From the NCBI GenBank assembly GCA_002781365.1, contig PETN01000053.1:1-32922 (forward strand): DNA of 32,922 bases, in the 5' to 3' direction. This DNA is from Sulfurimonas sp. CG01_land_8_20_14_3_00_36_23 (GTDB taxonomy: Bacteria; Campylobacterota; Campylobacteria; Campylobacterales; Sulfurimonadaceae). Position numbers and translations under genes: made by a program. This document shows positions 8,821 to 17,478 of the stretch, piece after piece (the first letter of the stretch is position 1; every line of letters begins with the position of its first letter). The notes under the pieces were generated by a model, which was not told where the DNA came from, made no database searches, and worked only from the letters and a program-made list of their open reading frames with translations.

Positions 8821-8851
8821 TCTTTTTGGGAATTTAAAATTCCTAAAAAGA
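8821..8851 (+). terminator. Ferredoxin terminator hairpin
   Basis: TCTTTTTGGGAATT (8821-8834) and AATTCCTAAAAAGA (8838-8851) pair over 14 bp with one G-U pair around a 3-base loop, 14 bases after the stop codon. Confidence 0.65.
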
Positions 8852-8924
8852 GAAAAACCTTCACAAAACCTTCAAAACAATCTCATTTTTTTTATCTTTA
8901 AACGCAAATCAAATATATTTTGGC

Positions 8925-8930
8925 TATAAT
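8925..8930 (+). promoter_or_regulatory. -10 element of the ndk promoter
   Basis: TATAAT in TGGCTATAATCCC, about 34 bases before the ndk ATG. The ribosome binding site AGGAG follows at 8954-8958. Confidence 0.6.
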
Positions 8931-8964
8931 CCCACTCTAATTTTTATATTTACTAGGAGACTCA

Positions 8965-9378
8965 ATGGAAAGAACACTATCGATAATCAAACCAGATGCT
9001 GTTGCTAAAGGTGTTATAGGTAAAATTTTAGATCGTTTTGAAAGTAACGGACTAAAAATCGCTGCAACTAAAAAACTTCAACTCTCTCGTAATGATGCAG
9101 AAGCTTTTTACGCAGTTCACGCTGAGAGACCTTTTTTCAACGACTTAGTTGATTTCATGATCAGTGGTCCAGTGGTTGTTACAGTTTTAGAAGGCGAAGA
9201 TGCGATGATGAAGAATCGTAACCTTATGGGCGCTACTAATCCTAAAGAAGCTGAAGCTGGAACTATCCGTGCTGATTTCGCTGAAAATATAGATGCAAAT
9301 GCTGTTCATGGAAGTGATTCTGTTGAAAATGCTGCTGTAGAAATTGCATTCTTTTTCTCAGAGAGAGAAATTTCTTAA
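8965..9378 (+). CDS. ndk: Nucleoside diphosphate kinase
   Basis: A 137-residue enzyme that balances nucleoside triphosphate pools by phosphate transfer through a histidine intermediate. The active site is His115 in NAVHGSDS, and the N terminus [12 protein letters not shown] is diagnostic, as is NLMGATNP. Length is standard. The gene opens a run (ndk, YceD-like, rpmF, plsX, fabH) on one strand; the next gene starts 9 bp after its stop. Confidence 0.98.
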   Translation: MERTLSIIKPDAVAKGVIGKILDRFESNGLKIAATKKLQLSRNDAEAFYAVHAERPFFNDLVDFMISGPVVVTVLEGEDAMMKNRNLMGATNPKEAEAGTIRADFAENIDANAVHGSDSVENAAVEIAFFFSEREIS

Positions 9379-9387
9379 TTTAACTTC

Positions 9388-9747
9388 ATGAAAGTAGTAT
9401 TAAGAAAAGTAACATCTACTCCATTAGATTTTGAAGTAAAGTCTAATGAAATAACATTTAAAGGTTATTTGCAGTATCATTCAGGCAAATTAATTTTGTT
9501 AAAAGCACGTCTCTATGGCTCTGTTGATACAGAGTGTGATGTATGTGCGAAAGAGATTAAGTTGCCTGTGGATGAAGAGATAGAATTCTTCATATCCGAT
9601 GGTGTTTATGACGATGAACAAGCAAGTGTAAATCTAGATGTTGTTGAATCTTTTGATTCAGAAGCAGACTTGGATGAACTCTTACATTCAGAGATAGAAC
9701 TAATTAAAAGTGACTATTATAGTTGCGAAGATTGTAAAGTTTCTTAA
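9388..9747 (+). CDS. YceD/DUF177 family protein
   Basis: A 119-residue protein of the DUF177 (YceD) family. Two cysteine pairs are visible, CDVC near residue 51 and CEDC near the C terminus, consistent with a metal site. An acidic middle region and the ending IELIKSDYYSCEDCK match the family layout. In many bacteria this gene sits directly before rpmF, as here. The Escherichia coli member is linked to 23S rRNA accumulation, but the molecular function is poorly defined. There is no clear Shine-Dalgarno before the ATG, so translation may be coupled to ndk 9 bp upstream. Confidence 0.88.
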   Translation: MKVVLRKVTSTPLDFEVKSNEITFKGYLQYHSGKLILLKARLYGSVDTECDVCAKEIKLPVDEEIEFFISDGVYDDEQASVNLDVVESFDSEADLDELLHSEIELIKSDYYSCEDCKVS

Positions 9748-9777
9748 ATTTTTAAGAGATAAAAGCGTTGTGTACCC

Positions 9778-9783
9778 TATAAG
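9778..9783 (+). promoter_or_regulatory. Possible internal promoter before rpmF
   Basis: TATAAG, in ACCCTATAAGG, could be a -10 box in the 98-bp gap before rpmF. That gap is unusually long for this tight operon, which suggests the ribosomal protein gene has an extra promoter or leader. Confidence 0.3.
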
Positions 9784-9845
9784 GTTCACATAAAAGTAGA
9801 ATGCGTCAGCTCCTCTACAGATAAATCAAACACAAAGGAAAAATC

Positions 9846-9995
9846 ATGGCAGTACCTAAGAGAAGAGTCTCTCACTCTCGTTCAGCAAAAAGAAGAACTC
9901 ACTATAAAATTACTTTAGCTAAACCAGTTAAAGATAAAGATGGAACATACAAACTTCCACACCACATCAACCCTACTACTGGTGAGTATAAATAG
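9846..9995 (+). CDS. rpmF: 50S ribosomal protein L32
   Basis: A 49-residue basic protein beginning [17 protein letters not shown], the invariant L32 N terminus, and ending [11 protein letters not shown]. It is a structural protein of the large ribosomal subunit. AAGGAAAA lies six bases before the ATG. It stands between the YceD-like gene and plsX, the usual bacterial order linking ribosome assembly with lipid synthesis; plsX starts 3 bp after its stop. This form lacks the CxxC zinc ribbon found in some L32 proteins. Confidence 0.97.
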   Translation: MAVPKRRVSHSRSAKRRTHYKITLAKPVKDKDGTYKLPHHINPTTGEYK

Positions 9996-9998
9996 TCA

Positions 9999-10997
9999 AT
10001 GATAAAGATTGCTATTGACGCAATGGGCGGGGACTTTGGTCCTGAGCCAATTGTTAGGGGTTGTATTCTTGCACTTAAGAGAAAAACGTTTCTACCTGTA
10101 TTAGTAGGAAATAAATCAGAAATTTTATCTCTGTTACCGAAACGTTATAGAGATAAGGTTTTAATTGTTGAGAGTGAAGATGTGATTTCAATGAGTGATC
10201 ATGCAACGGATGCTGTCAAAAGAAAAGAGAGCAGTATCTACAAGGCTGTTGAACTTGTGAAAAATGGCGAGGCAGATGGAGTTGTGTCTGCTGGTCATAG
10301 TGGTGCAACGATGACGCTTGCAACCCTGAGACTTGGTCGTTTAAAAGGTGTTTCACGCCCTGCGTTAGTTACACTTATGCCAACAAAGACAGGTCGTCGT
10401 TCTGTTGTTTTAGACGTAGGTGCAAATGTGGACTCTAAAGCTGAGCATCTTGTCGAATTTGCCATTATGGGCGGATGCTATGCAGAAGATGTGTTAAAAA
10501 TAGAGAGTCCTAGTATCGGTTTGCTAGCAAATGGTGAAGAGGACTCTAAAGGCAATGAAGTAACAAAGGCGGCCTTTAAAAAGCTCCAAGGATACAAAGG
10601 CTTCAAAGGAAATGTTGAGGGCGGAGACATCTTTAATGGCTCTTGTGACGTCATCACTTGTGATGGCTTTGTTGGAAATCTTGTTCTTAAAACGAGTGAG
10701 GGTGTTGCCTCTACAATCAGTCAACTTATAAAAGATTATATAAGAAAATCTCCTGTTGCGATTACGGGAGCACTTCTTATGCGAAAAGTATTTAAACTCC
10801 TCAAAAAGCAGATAGATTATGCTGAAATTGGTGGTGCTCCACTTATCGGAATTAAAGGTTGTGTTATTGTTGGTCATGGCAAAAGTAATCCTAAAGCTAT
10901 TGAAAATGCAATATATCAAGCTATAGCCTATGTTGACACTGGAGTAAATAAGCACATTGAATCGAGATTAGAAATTCTCAAACAAAAGGAAGTTTAA
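9999..10997 (+). CDS. plsX: Phosphate acyltransferase PlsX
   Basis: A 332-residue enzyme that converts acyl-ACP to acyl-phosphate, the first step of membrane phospholipid synthesis by the PlsX/PlsY route. The N terminus [16 protein letters not shown], the central SAGHSGATM and the segment [10 protein letters not shown] are family signatures. It is soluble but normally membrane-associated. Its stop codon overlaps the ATG of fabH by one base (TAATG), which indicates translational coupling. The two genes are partners in fatty acid and phospholipid synthesis. Confidence 0.98.
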   Translation: MIKIAIDAMGGDFGPEPIVRGCILALKRKTFLPVLVGNKSEILSLLPKRYRDKVLIVESEDVISMSDHATDAVKRKESSIYKAVELVKNGEADGVVSAGHSGATMTLATLRLGRLKGVSRPALVTLMPTKTGRRSVVLDVGANVDSKAEHLVEFAIMGGCYAEDVLKIESPSIGLLANGEEDSKGNEVTKAAFKKLQGYKGFKGNVEGGDIFNGSCDVITCDGFVGNLVLKTSEGVASTISQLIKDYIRKSPVAITGALLMRKVFKLLKKQIDYAEIGGAPLIGIKGCVIVGHGKSNPKAIENAIYQAIAYVDTGVNKHIESRLEILKQKEV

Positions 10998-11995
10998 TGG
11001 CTTATGCAGCTTTTCGCTCAATTGGAGCTTATGTTCCAGAGAAAATATTAACTAATGATGATTTAGCGAAAATGGTAGATACAACAGATGAGTGGATTAC
11101 TAAAAGAACAGGCATAAAAGAGAGAAGAATTTCTAAAAAAGAAGAGACTACAAGTGATATGGGGACTGCGGCTGCAAAAAAAGCGATAGAGCGAAGCGGG
11201 CTTGACATCAGCGAGATTGATATGCTGATTTGTGCAACTATCTCTCCTGATTACTTCTGTATGCCATCCACTGCTACTATCATATCAAACAAACTTGGAC
11301 TTGCTAATGTAACCTCTTTTGATATCTCTGCTGCATGTACAGGTTTTGTTTATATTCTCTCTATAGCAAAAGCATTTATTGAGTCAGGAATGAAAAAAAA
11401 TGTACTTATTGTAGGTGCTGAAAAATTATCTGCAATTACAGACTATACAGATAGAGGCACTTGTATCCTATTTGGTGATGGTGCAGGTGCTGCAATTATT
11501 TCTGCGACTGAGAACAAAGAAGAGGCAATTATTGACATCCATACGGGTGCCGATGGAACTTTTTCAGATTTACTGATGACTCCAAACGGGGGGAGTGGTT
11601 CTATCCATGATGCACTCGATCAAGAGGGTGCTGGCTGTTTTATGCAGATGAAGGGAAATGAAACTTTTAAAGTAGCTGTGCGTACACTTACAAAAGATGT
11701 CGTAGAGATTTTAGAAGATAATAACATAGAGAGTTCTGCTATAAAACACTTTATCCCACATCAAGCAAACCTTCGAATTATAAAAGCTGTAGGTGATGCA
11801 CTCAAGATGAAAGATGAACAAGTAGTGCTTACGGTTGCAAAATATGGAAACACATCTGGTGCTTCCATCCCAATGGCTATCAATGATATTTATGAGCAAG
11901 GAAAATTAAAAAAAGGCGAATTAATGCTTTTGGATGCTTTTGGTGGAGGGCTTACATGGGGAAGTGCATTAGTGCCTTTTTCTCCATTGAAATAA
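10997..11995 (+). CDS. fabH: 3-oxoacyl-ACP synthase III (FabH)
   Basis: A 332-residue condensing enzyme that starts fatty acid synthesis by joining acetyl-CoA and malonyl-ACP. The catalytic triad is visible: Cys114 in SAACTGF, His255 in PHQAN and the asparagine in YGNTSGAS. Length is typical. It follows plsX with a one-base overlap. The convergent HIT gene ends 19 bp after its stop with no clear terminator between them. Confidence 0.98.
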   Translation: MAYAAFRSIGAYVPEKILTNDDLAKMVDTTDEWITKRTGIKERRISKKEETTSDMGTAAAKKAIERSGLDISEIDMLICATISPDYFCMPSTATIISNKLGLANVTSFDISAACTGFVYILSIAKAFIESGMKKNVLIVGAEKLSAITDYTDRGTCILFGDGAGAAIISATENKEEAIIDIHTGADGTFSDLLMTPNGGSGSIHDALDQEGAGCFMQMKGNETFKVAVRTLTKDVVEILEDNNIESSAIKHFIPHQANLRIIKAVGDALKMKDEQVVLTVAKYGNTSGASIPMAINDIYEQGKLKKGELMLLDAFGGGLTWGSALVPFSPLK

Positions 11996-12014
11996 GCTGC
12001 CTCATTTCTTAGCT

Positions 12015-12389
12015 CTATTTTGCTCTACTACTTAGAGCATTAAAAACTCTTCTATGAAACTCCTCTTCATCACTAAAGTTTAACTTAGATTCTCTCATTT
12101 TCTCTCCCCACATAGGGTTTGGAAAATAACTATCATTCTCAAATCTAGCCATAACATGAATGTGTACACGCGGCAACATATTCGCGAAAGAAGCCATATT
12201 AATCTTCTTTGGAGTATAAAAGTGTTTCATCTCGTACTCTAAAATGTCATATATCTCCCAAAGCGTTACTCTTAACTCTTTAGGCATATCACCTAACTCT
12301 CTATAGGGCTCTTTTGTAAAGATTTTAAGCCAAGGAATCTCACTCTCTTCTTTTTCTATGTAAAATAAATTATCTTCATAAATAATCAT
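12015..12389 (-). CDS. HIT-family nucleotide-binding protein
   Basis: A 124-residue protein with the histidine-triad style segment PRVHIHVMARF, corresponding to the HxHxH hydrolase motif. The downstream part, FPNPMWGEKMRES, is shared by bacterial HIT-like proteins. Such proteins hydrolyse nucleoside phosphoramidates or dinucleotides; the exact substrate cannot be read. Only two histidines of the triad are evident in the core motif, so activity is uncertain. AAGGAG precedes the ATG and a TATAAT (12409-12414, minus strand) gives it its own promoter. Confidence 0.82.
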   Translation of the reverse strand: MIIYEDNLFYIEKEESEIPWLKIFTKEPYRELGDMPKELRVTLWEIYDILEYEMKHFYTPKKINMASFANMLPRVHIHVMARFENDSYFPNPMWGEKMRESKLNFSDEEEFHRRVFNALSSRAK

Positions 12390-12408
12390 GAAAACTCCTT
12401 TTTTAGCA

Positions 12409-12414
12409 ATTATA
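12409..12414 (-). promoter_or_regulatory. -10 element of the HIT gene promoter
   Basis: TATAAT on the minus strand, 19 bases upstream of the start codon, with AAAAGGAG in between as ribosome binding site. Confidence 0.5.
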
Positions 12415-12450
12415 ACGAATTATCTAGGAATGTTTTGAAGTTGAGGGATA

Positions 12451-12480
12451 TTGGCATGTGGAAAAGTTTCCACATGCCAA
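12451..12480. terminator. Perfect palindrome from an inverted pair of the repeated word
   Basis: TTGGCATGTGGAAA (12451-12464) and TTTCCACATGCCAA (12467-12480) are perfect 14-bp inverted arms separated by two bases. It lies 22 bp after the end of the DEAD-box helicase gene (minus strand) and before the HIT promoter, so a terminator role is likely. The two copies face the opposite way to those at 6240 and 17479, as if arm order does not matter. Confidence 0.65.
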
Positions 12481-12502
12481 AGAAGCGAGGGTAGGCTTTG
12501 TT

Positions 12503-14086
12503 TTAGTCTCTGTTACCTCTGTAGCCGCCACTGCTTCTTGTTGTACTTCTATCTCCGCCGCTGCGATTTCTATCACCACTACCACTGCGACTACGTTCAC
12601 CAGCTCCGCCAGAACTTGGCTTGTTGCCACGGTAACCACCGCCGCCACCACTTCTGCCACGAGAAGAACCGCCACGACCACGGTTTCCACCGCCACCGCC
12701 TCTTTGTGCTGCACGCGCTAAAATAGCATCCATTCTATCTGCAGGAATACCAATATTATTTGGTCCTTTAATCTCTTGTTGATCAAGTAACATAGAGATA
12801 AGTTTATAAGCCATTTGTTCTTCATCGATGTCTAAACGTAAAAGGTCTAAAACTTTATGCGCTTCATCATAGATGTGTTGTTCTTCAACTTGTTTAACCA
12901 GATTTGTAATTGTAGTGCTTCTTAAGTCGTTTTTACTAGGAACATAAGCATGCCCCATCGAAGTTCCAACTTTTTGTTTGATACGTTGAAGCTCTTTAAA
13001 CTCTAGTGGAGTTAAAAGTGTAATTGCTTTACCTTTTGTACCCGCACGACCTGTTCTACCAATACGGTGAACATAAGACTCAGGGTCAAATGGAATATGG
13101 TAGTTAAATACATGAGAGATATTATCTACATGTATACCACGTGCCGCAACGTCCGTTGCAACAAGTACTTTTACGCTATTGCTTTTGAAACCTTTGATAA
13201 CTGTTTCCCGTTGACGCTGCTCCATATCTCCATGAAGACCATTTGCGAGGTAACCTGCATTTGAAAGAACGTTTGCAAGTCTATCAACTTCACTTTTTGT
13301 TCTACAAAATACAACAGATTTTTTAGTAGTTTCTGAATCCATAAGACGAATAATTGCATCATCTCTTTCAGACTCTTCAATTACATAGTAAAGTTGTTCA
13401 ATATCAGTGTTTGTAGTCTCACCTTTAGTGATAGAGATAAACTCTGGATTATCAAGAATTCTAGAAGCTAGAGTTTTGATCGGTTGAGGCATCGTCGCAC
13501 TAAAGAGAAGTGTTTGACGGCTTGTTGGAAGATAAGAGAATATCTCATTAATATCATCCAAAAATCCCATGTCAAGCATCTCATCCGCTTCATCTAAAAT
13601 AACCATACTCGGTATAAAATCTTTAATCATATTTCTTTTTAAGATATCTAAAAGACGACCTGGAGTTGCAACAACAATGTTTGCTCCTCTGTTTATAAGG
13701 TCAAGTTGACGTGTATAAGAGCTACCGCCATAAACAGTTACAGTTTTAACTCCTAAGTTTCTACCATATTTGAAAAGCTCATCAGAAACCTGAGTAGCAA
13801 GTTCACGTGTAGGAGTAATAACTAGAACTTCAACACCACCTTTTAAGTGCATGTTTGAGATAGCAGGAAGACCAAAAGCAGCAGTTTTACCTGTACCTGT
13901 GTGTGCTTGACCAACGATATCTCGGCCTGCTAATACGAATGGTATTGCTTGAATTTGGATGGGGCTAGGAATAGTAAAACCAGCATATTTAACTGCTTGT
14001 AATACCTCTTTTTTTAGTTTTAAATCATCAAATGTGATTAGTGTCTCTTCTGCGGGTGTATTGTTTTGTGCATTTTCTTGCATCAT
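12503..14086 (-). CDS. DEAD-box ATP-dependent RNA helicase with RGG-rich tail
   Basis: A 527-residue RNA helicase. Motifs in order: Q-motif (GFTIPSPIQIQAIP), Walker A AHTGTGKT, PTRELATQ, DEAD at residues 165-168, SAT, and motif VI HRIGRTGRAG. A short family-specific middle domain follows the helicase core (to about 375). The last 75 residues are glycine/arginine/serine-rich with repeated RG and RGG, a nucleic-acid binding low-complexity tail. It most resembles the RhlE/CsdA (DeaD) group, which helps ribosome assembly and mRNA turnover, often in the cold. The ribosome binding site AAAGGAT directly precedes the ATG. The long leader has paired segments that may be regulatory. Confidence 0.95.
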   Translation of the reverse strand: MMQENAQNNTPAEETLITFDDLKLKKEVLQAVKYAGFTIPSPIQIQAIPFVLAGRDIVGQAHTGTGKTAAFGLPAISNMHLKGGVEVLVITPTRELATQVSDELFKYGRNLGVKTVTVYGGSSYTRQLDLINRGANIVVATPGRLLDILKRNMIKDFIPSMVILDEADEMLDMGFLDDINEIFSYLPTSRQTLLFSATMPQPIKTLASRILDNPEFISITKGETTNTDIEQLYYVIEESERDDAIIRLMDSETTKKSVVFCRTKSEVDRLANVLSNAGYLANGLHGDMEQRQRETVIKGFKSNSVKVLVATDVAARGIHVDNISHVFNYHIPFDPESYVHRIGRTGRAGTKGKAITLLTPLEFKELQRIKQKVGTSMGHAYVPSKNDLRSTTITNLVKQVEEQHIYDEAHKVLDLLRLDIDEEQMAYKLISMLLDQQEIKGPNNIGIPADRMDAILARAAQRGGGGGNRGRGGSSRGRSGGGGGYRGNKPSSGGAGERSRSGSGDRNRSGGDRSTTRSSGGYRGNRD

Positions 14087-14152
14087 TATCCTTTAAATCA
14101 AGGAGATGATACAAGCTAACCTATGGTTAAGGCACCTTCTCCGAGTTATATT
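14087..14152 (-). promoter_or_regulatory. Structured leader of the DEAD-box helicase mRNA
   Basis: Between the putative -10 (14159-14164) and the start codon the minus-strand RNA can form an inner stem TAACC/GGTTA and an outer stem GGAGA/TCTCC. The outer stem uses bases near the ribosome binding site. I could not match it to a known riboswitch; a temperature-sensing or autoregulatory leader is possible. Confidence 0.3.
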
Positions 14153-14158
14153 TGGCGA

Positions 14159-14164
14159 ATTATA
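14159..14164 (-). promoter_or_regulatory. -10 element of the DEAD-box helicase promoter
   Basis: TATAAT on the minus strand (read ATTATA on plus), about 73 bases before the start codon. The region 14165-14320 between the two divergent promoters is AT-rich with no further recognisable feature. Confidence 0.5.
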
Positions 14165-14321
14165 CCCAAAATAAGCTAACTGTACATTGAAATATTGTAT
14201 ATTTAAAATAATTTAAGTTTATAGTGAGTAGAAATAATCTTTAAATCTTATTTAAAAATCTTTACTTAGAACTATTGAATTGCAGTTTGCAATATTAAAT
14301 TAGGAAATAATTCTAATAGTG

Positions 14322-14327
14322 TATAAT
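14322..14327 (+). promoter_or_regulatory. -10 element of the rmuC promoter
   Basis: TATAAT in GTGTATAATCTGCG gives a leader of about 20 bases to the GTG start, containing GAGG as ribosome binding site. Confidence 0.6.
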
Positions 14328-14348
14328 CTGCGTAGAAAATATGAGGTT

Positions 14349-14359
14349 GGCATGTGGAA
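14349..14359 (-). repeat. CCACATGC word at the rmuC start
   Basis: GGCATGTGGAA on plus. The GTG start codon of rmuC lies inside it. Confidence 0.9.
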
Positions 14360-15613
14360 TTATATGTAGGAGCACTTCTCTTTGCTCTTTTTATTGTATT
14401 GGTACTCTTTTTTTTATTTTTGAAATACAAAGATTTATATCTACGCACACTTACGCAATATAGAGAGCTTTATGCCCAGTATGTGGAAATGGAAAAAGAG
14501 AACCATAACTTAGAGTTAAAACATGCTATAGTAAAGACACGTTATGAAGAGGAGATAAAATCCTCTGCTGAAAAACTCATCGTCATTCAAGAGGCAAAAG
14601 AGCAACTCTCTAAAGAGTTCTCTCTACTTGCAAATCAGATATTTGAAGATAAATCAAAACAGTTCAATCATGTACATAAAGAGCAGTTTGAAATGCTTTT
14701 AAAGCCATTTAGAGAGCAAATTACAAATTTCTCAACACAATCAAAAGAGCAATTTAATGTTGAATCCAAAGATAGACACCTTTTAAAAGATGAACTCTAT
14801 CGCTTAAAAGAGATGAATGCAAAACTATCCCAAGATGCACTCAATCTTACAAATGCACTTAAAGGTGAAAATAAAACGCAAGGAAACTGGGGCGAGATTA
14901 TTTTAGAGCGCATCCTCGAAGAGTCTGGTCTTCGAGCGGGGAGTGAGTATGAGACACAGGCGACACTGAAATCTGAAGAGGGAAAAATCTACCGTCCTGA
15001 TGTTATCATCCACATGCCACAGGAGAGAGATATTATTATAGACTCTAAAGTCTCTTTAGTGGCGTATGAGCGATTTATGAATGAAGAGAATCCACATGCC
15101 AAAACGCAAGCACTTAAAGAGCATCTCATAAGTGTCTCAGGGCATATAAAAAATTTAAGTGAGAAGAGATATGAGAAACTCCTTGGAGTCAATACACTTG
15201 ATTATGTGCTCCTCTTTATGCCGATTGAAGGCGCTTTTATGTTGGCACTTCAAGAAGATGGAGAGTTTTTCAAGCGTGCATATGAGAGTAATATTTTAGT
15301 TGTTTCTCCCTCTACACTGCTTGTAACTCTAAGAACAATTGAACATATTTGGAGAACGCAAAGACAGCAGGACCACGCAAATAAAATAGCCTATGAAGCC
15401 GAAGCGATGTATGATAAACTCGTTCTTTTTGTGGAGGAGTTGCAAAAGGTCGGCACGCACATGCAAAAAGCACAGGATTCCTATAATGCATCTATGAAAC
15501 GGCTCAATTCAGGAAACGGAAACATAATAAAAAGAGCGCAAAATATTGTTGAACTTGGCGTGCGTCCAAAAAAACTGCTATCTATTAAAACGGAGGAGGA
15601 GTCTTGCAATTAA
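14354..15613 (+). CDS. rmuC: RmuC family DNA recombination protein
   Basis: A 419-residue RmuC protein. It has an N-terminal membrane anchor (residues about 4-24), a coiled coil (about 35-165), then the conserved RmuC domain with GNWGEIILERILEESGL, YRPDVIIHMPQ and DSKVSL, features of the restriction-endonuclease-like fold. In E. coli RmuC limits recombination at inverted repeats; the biochemical activity is not settled. The start is GTG 14354, which is itself part of a copy of the repeated word (GGCATGTGGAA at 14349-14359) and has GAGG seven bases upstream. Two more exact copies lie inside the gene. The 3' end overlaps the kinase gene by 10 bp. Confidence 0.93.
   Translation: MELYVGALLFALFIVLVLFFLFLKYKDLYLRTLTQYRELYAQYVEMEKENHNLELKHAIVKTRYEEEIKSSAEKLIVIQEAKEQLSKEFSLLANQIFEDKSKQFNHVHKEQFEMLLKPFREQITNFSTQSKEQFNVESKDRHLLKDELYRLKEMNAKLSQDALNLTNALKGENKTQGNWGEIILERILEESGLRAGSEYETQATLKSEEGKIYRPDVIIHMPQERDIIIDSKVSLVAYERFMNEENPHAKTQALKEHLISVSGHIKNLSEKRYEKLLGVNTLDYVLLFMPIEGAFMLALQEDGEFFKRAYESNILVVSPSTLLVTLRTIEHIWRTQRQQDHANKIAYEAEAMYDKLVLFVEELQKVGTHMQKAQDSYNASMKRLNSGNGNIIKRAQNIVELGVRPKKLLSIKTEEESCN
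14479..14489 (-). repeat. One-mismatch copy of the word
   Basis: GTATGTGGAAA in rmuC, differing from GCATGTGGAAA at one base. Confidence 0.4.
15009..15018 (+). repeat. CCACATGC word, coding
   Basis: TCCACATGCC in rmuC, read in another frame as IHMP. Confidence 0.9.
15091..15100 (+). repeat. CCACATGC word, coding
   Basis: TCCACATGCC in rmuC, read as NPHA. Confidence 0.9.
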
Positions 15614-17472
15614 AAGCAACAAAGCTAATCCCTTATTTTATTGTAATTGCACCTATTATTCTCGTGCTTATTGCGAGTTTTACGATTACAAGTTTTTACC
15701 TTGATAAGATTTCTAACTATTTTCAAAATGCACAAGTAAACTCTATAAAAGAGCATGTGGAATCTAAAAAATATAAGAGTGAAATCTGGGTGAATCAACT
15801 CAATCTTCTCTTTGACAATAAAAATAAAATTCTTCAAGATGATATTCAAACAGAGTTACAAGCAAGAGTAGATGTCGCTTACTCGACGGCTCGATATATT
15901 GATGCGAAATATAGAGGGATAGAGAGTGCGAGTCAGGTAAAATCACGGATTGTAGACTCGCTTAGTAACATGCAGTGGAATGAGAATAAAAATGATATTG
16001 CAATATCAAATTTAAATGGCAATCCAATCGCCTTGAGTAACAGACCTCTCAAGCGAAGAAACTATGCAAATTATAGAGATTCAGATGGAAGAGCTATCGT
16101 TCTTGAAGAGGCGCATATGGCAAAGAAAAGAGGTTCTGGCTTTCTTCAGAGTCGTACTTTCTCCAAAAAAAACAAAGAGATTATCTTGGTGAAAAACCTT
16201 GGTATTTATAACTGGTTTATCTCTTCGAGCATACATTTGATTCAAAGAGAGGAGGGTCTTAAACGCTCTCTCTTGGAACTTCTCCAATCGATGCCTTTGG
16301 ATAAGTCAGATTTTATGGGTGTTTATGATGAAGGCAAGGCTATCTTTTTATCTTCAAAGATGAGAGAGATGCTAGGGAGTGAGTCGCTTGATGTCATCAG
16401 GACATCCCTCTCAAAAGAGTCAAAGTGGCATGAGCACAATATAGAGGGATACTACTATTACAGTACATACTATAAGCCATTAAACTGGCATATTATTTAT
16501 GGTTTTGACACCTCTGTTGTGAGTCAAAAAGAGGTGAAAAAACAAGAAGAGTTATCCAAACTTTTAGATGAGGAAGTTGATTTTATTATCAAATCATCTG
16601 CTTCAATCGTCTTTCTTATAATCTTTGTCTCTATCTTGCTCTCAAGAAAAATCAATTCTATTTTTAACACCTACCAAAAAGAGGTGCAAGGAAGAACACA
16701 TGAGTTACTTCAACTTAATGAGTCCCTCGAACAGAGAGTCTCAGAGGAAGTTGAAGCACATTTCCAAAAGCAAAAAATGTTAGTCCAACAGTCAAAAATG
16801 GCTGAGATGGGAGATATGCTAAGTATGATAGCACATCAGTGGAGACAGCCCTTAAATCAGATGTCCTACGTCTTGATGAATATAGATTCCGCTTATGAAT
16901 ATGATGAGCTAACTAAAGAGTATCTTCAAGATAAGATAACAGAGGGGAATAAACTTTTAGAATTTATGTCTGTGACCATTGATGATTTTAGAAACTATTT
17001 TAGACCTGACAAAGAGCAGGAGTTAGTTTTAGTAAGCGATGTAGTTGAGGCGAGTGTAGAACTCATCATAAACTCTTTAGATATGCATGAGATTGAGATA
17101 GAATTGATTGCAAATGGGAAAGAGTTGACAAATATTTATAGAAATGAATTTATTCAAGTTATTTTAAATCTTATCAAAAATGCAAAAGATGCTTTGGTTC
17201 ATAATAGTGTGGAAAATCCAAAAATTAGAATCACTTCCACATGCAACAAAGAGGGTGCAATTGTTGAAGTGTGTGATAATGGTGGTGGAATTGATGAGAC
17301 TATTCTAGATGAAATCTTTAAGCCCTATTTTTCGACAAAAGATAAGCAGAGTGGAACTGGCCTTGGTTTATATATGTCAAAAATGATTATAGAAGAGCAT
17401 CTTAATGGGAAACTGACTGTTTTCAATGTGGATGAGGGAGTATGTTTTAGAATTGAGGTTGACGCAAATTAA
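15604..17472 (+). CDS. Membrane sensor histidine kinase with extracytoplasmic cache-like domain
   Basis: A 622-residue kinase. A first membrane helix (residues about 8-30) and a second (about 333-352) enclose a roughly 300-residue periplasmic sensor region, probably a double cache domain; the ligand is unknown. A cytoplasmic coiled coil leads to the phospho-acceptor His411 in AHQWRQPLNQ, a form common in Campylobacterota. The ATPase domain has NLIKNAKDA, DNGGGIDE and GTGLGLYM. There is no response regulator gene next to it. The start is TTG 15604 with GGAGGAGG just upstream, overlapping the end of rmuC by 10 bp, so the two are cotranscribed. Confidence 0.92.
   Translation: MQLKATKLIPYFIVIAPIILVLIASFTITSFYLDKISNYFQNAQVNSIKEHVESKKYKSEIWVNQLNLLFDNKNKILQDDIQTELQARVDVAYSTARYIDAKYRGIESASQVKSRIVDSLSNMQWNENKNDIAISNLNGNPIALSNRPLKRRNYANYRDSDGRAIVLEEAHMAKKRGSGFLQSRTFSKKNKEIILVKNLGIYNWFISSSIHLIQREEGLKRSLLELLQSMPLDKSDFMGVYDEGKAIFLSSKMREMLGSESLDVIRTSLSKESKWHEHNIEGYYYYSTYYKPLNWHIIYGFDTSVVSQKEVKKQEELSKLLDEEVDFIIKSSASIVFLIIFVSILLSRKINSIFNTYQKEVQGRTHELLQLNESLEQRVSEEVEAHFQKQKMLVQQSKMAEMGDMLSMIAHQWRQPLNQMSYVLMNIDSAYEYDELTKEYLQDKITEGNKLLEFMSVTIDDFRNYFRPDKEQELVLVSDVVEASVELIINSLDMHEIEIELIANGKELTNIYRNEFIQVILNLIKNAKDALVHNSVENPKIRITSTCNKEGAIVEVCDNGGGIDETILDEIFKPYFSTKDKQSGTGLGLYMSKMIIEEHLNGKLTVFNVDEGVCFRIEVDAN
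15753..15762 (-). repeat. CCACATGC word, coding
   Basis: GCATGTGGAA on plus, in the kinase sensor region, read as EHVE. Confidence 0.85.
17235..17244 (+). repeat. CCACATGC word, coding
   Basis: TTCCACATGC in the kinase ATPase domain, read as TSTC. Confidence 0.85.
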
Positions 17473-17478
17473 ATTTTA

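Noticed and set aside
8855-8875. Short direct repeat AAAACCTTCA twice after the ferredoxin gene
   Set aside because: Only two 10-bp copies in AT-rich sequence; no clear role.
12424-12726. Open frames on both strands over the 3' end of the DEAD-box gene
   Set aside because: They are frame shadows of the glycine/arginine-rich repeat tail; low-complexity codons leave all frames open. No start signals support them.
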